Below, piece after piece: positions 63,982 to 64,000 of a stretch of 64,000 nucleotides of DNA. The notes under the pieces were generated by a model that was given only the letters and a program-made list of their open reading frames with translations, was not told the origin of the DNA and made no database searches. The position numbers were made by a program, and so were the translations under genes. Positions within the stretch are counted from its first letter, which is position 1, and every line of letters starts with the position of its first letter. The stretch is from contig NZ_MUGW01000030.1 in NCBI RefSeq assembly GCF_002217285.1, positions 17,132 to 81,131 of the forward strand, given 5' to 3'. Source of the DNA: Flavobacterium hercynium. Its GTDB lineage: Bacteria > Bacteroidota > Bacteroidia > Flavobacteriales > Flavobacteriaceae.

Positions 63982-64000
63982 GTTCTTAGTTCTTAGTTCT

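Overview
The window looks like a chromosomal segment of a Flavobacterium-like member of the Bacteroidota. The base composition is AT-rich. Several genes are preceded by the Bacteroidota -7 motif TAnnTTTG rather than by Shine-Dalgarno sequences. Many genes are flavobacterial types (DUF4251, META lipoprotein, LETM1-related biofilm protein, GyrI-like SRPBCC protein, large beta-barrel TonB-type receptor). Intergenic repeats of a kind I remember from Flavobacterium are common. Species cannot be told from this sequence alone.

Layout. 0-10 kb: end of a large helical-repeat protein, a SWIM zinc-finger protein, a degenerate multicopper-oxidase-like protein, an RlaP-type nucleotidyltransferase, and a 1690-residue DUF5724/DUF4132 protein with a small partner. 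10-14 kb: an orphan Rhs-tip-like protein followed by three tandem paralogous MORN-repeat (YwqK-type) proteins and an XRE regulator, resembling a toxin/immunity island. 14-17.6 kb: parvulin-like exported protein, OLD-family nuclease and a second RlaP-type nucleotidyltransferase, the last two in one operon. 17.8-28.5 kb: an RNA-repair island. On the minus strand it encodes a RING/TerD-like protein, a T4 Rnl1-like RNA ligase, a Hen1-type 2'-O-methyltransferase, a Pnkp-type RNA ligase, a T4-type polynucleotide kinase-phosphatase and TatD. On the plus strand, divergent, it encodes an HD phosphohydrolase and a WYL regulator. 28.7-35 kb: MarR regulator and a fadN-fadA-fadE beta-oxidation cluster. 35-64 kb: mostly housekeeping and stress genes, including chitinase, Cu/Zn SOD, carbonic anhydrase with SulP transporter, Dps/OxyR, MnmD, IlvE, an ECF sigma cassette, Kup, RsmB-like methyltransferase, MenE, ArsC-like protein, TonB-type receptor and FumC.

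The most unusual part is the roughly 540-bp gap between the RING/TerD gene and the HD gene. Read on the minus strand, as the leader of the RNA-repair genes, it holds a tRNA-like molecule. This has a perfectly paired acceptor stem and intact D and T arms, but is split in its anticodon region by a 20-bp element. Four more copies of that element lie in the same leader, and at least three of them have variable cores complementary to a segment just downstream, so each copy can close its own stem-loop. One tRNA half carries a lysine-type CUUUUAA anticodon loop, while the adjacent enzymes are the T4 Pnk/Rnl1 type that repairs cleaved tRNA-Lys. A near-identical 24-bp palindrome sits at the promoters of this divergent pair and of the Hen1-ligase-kinase operon, which suggests a single regulator; the WYL protein is the best candidate. 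I read this as a stress- or attack-induced RNA-repair system with its own tRNA-like RNA. The RNA's function is inference.
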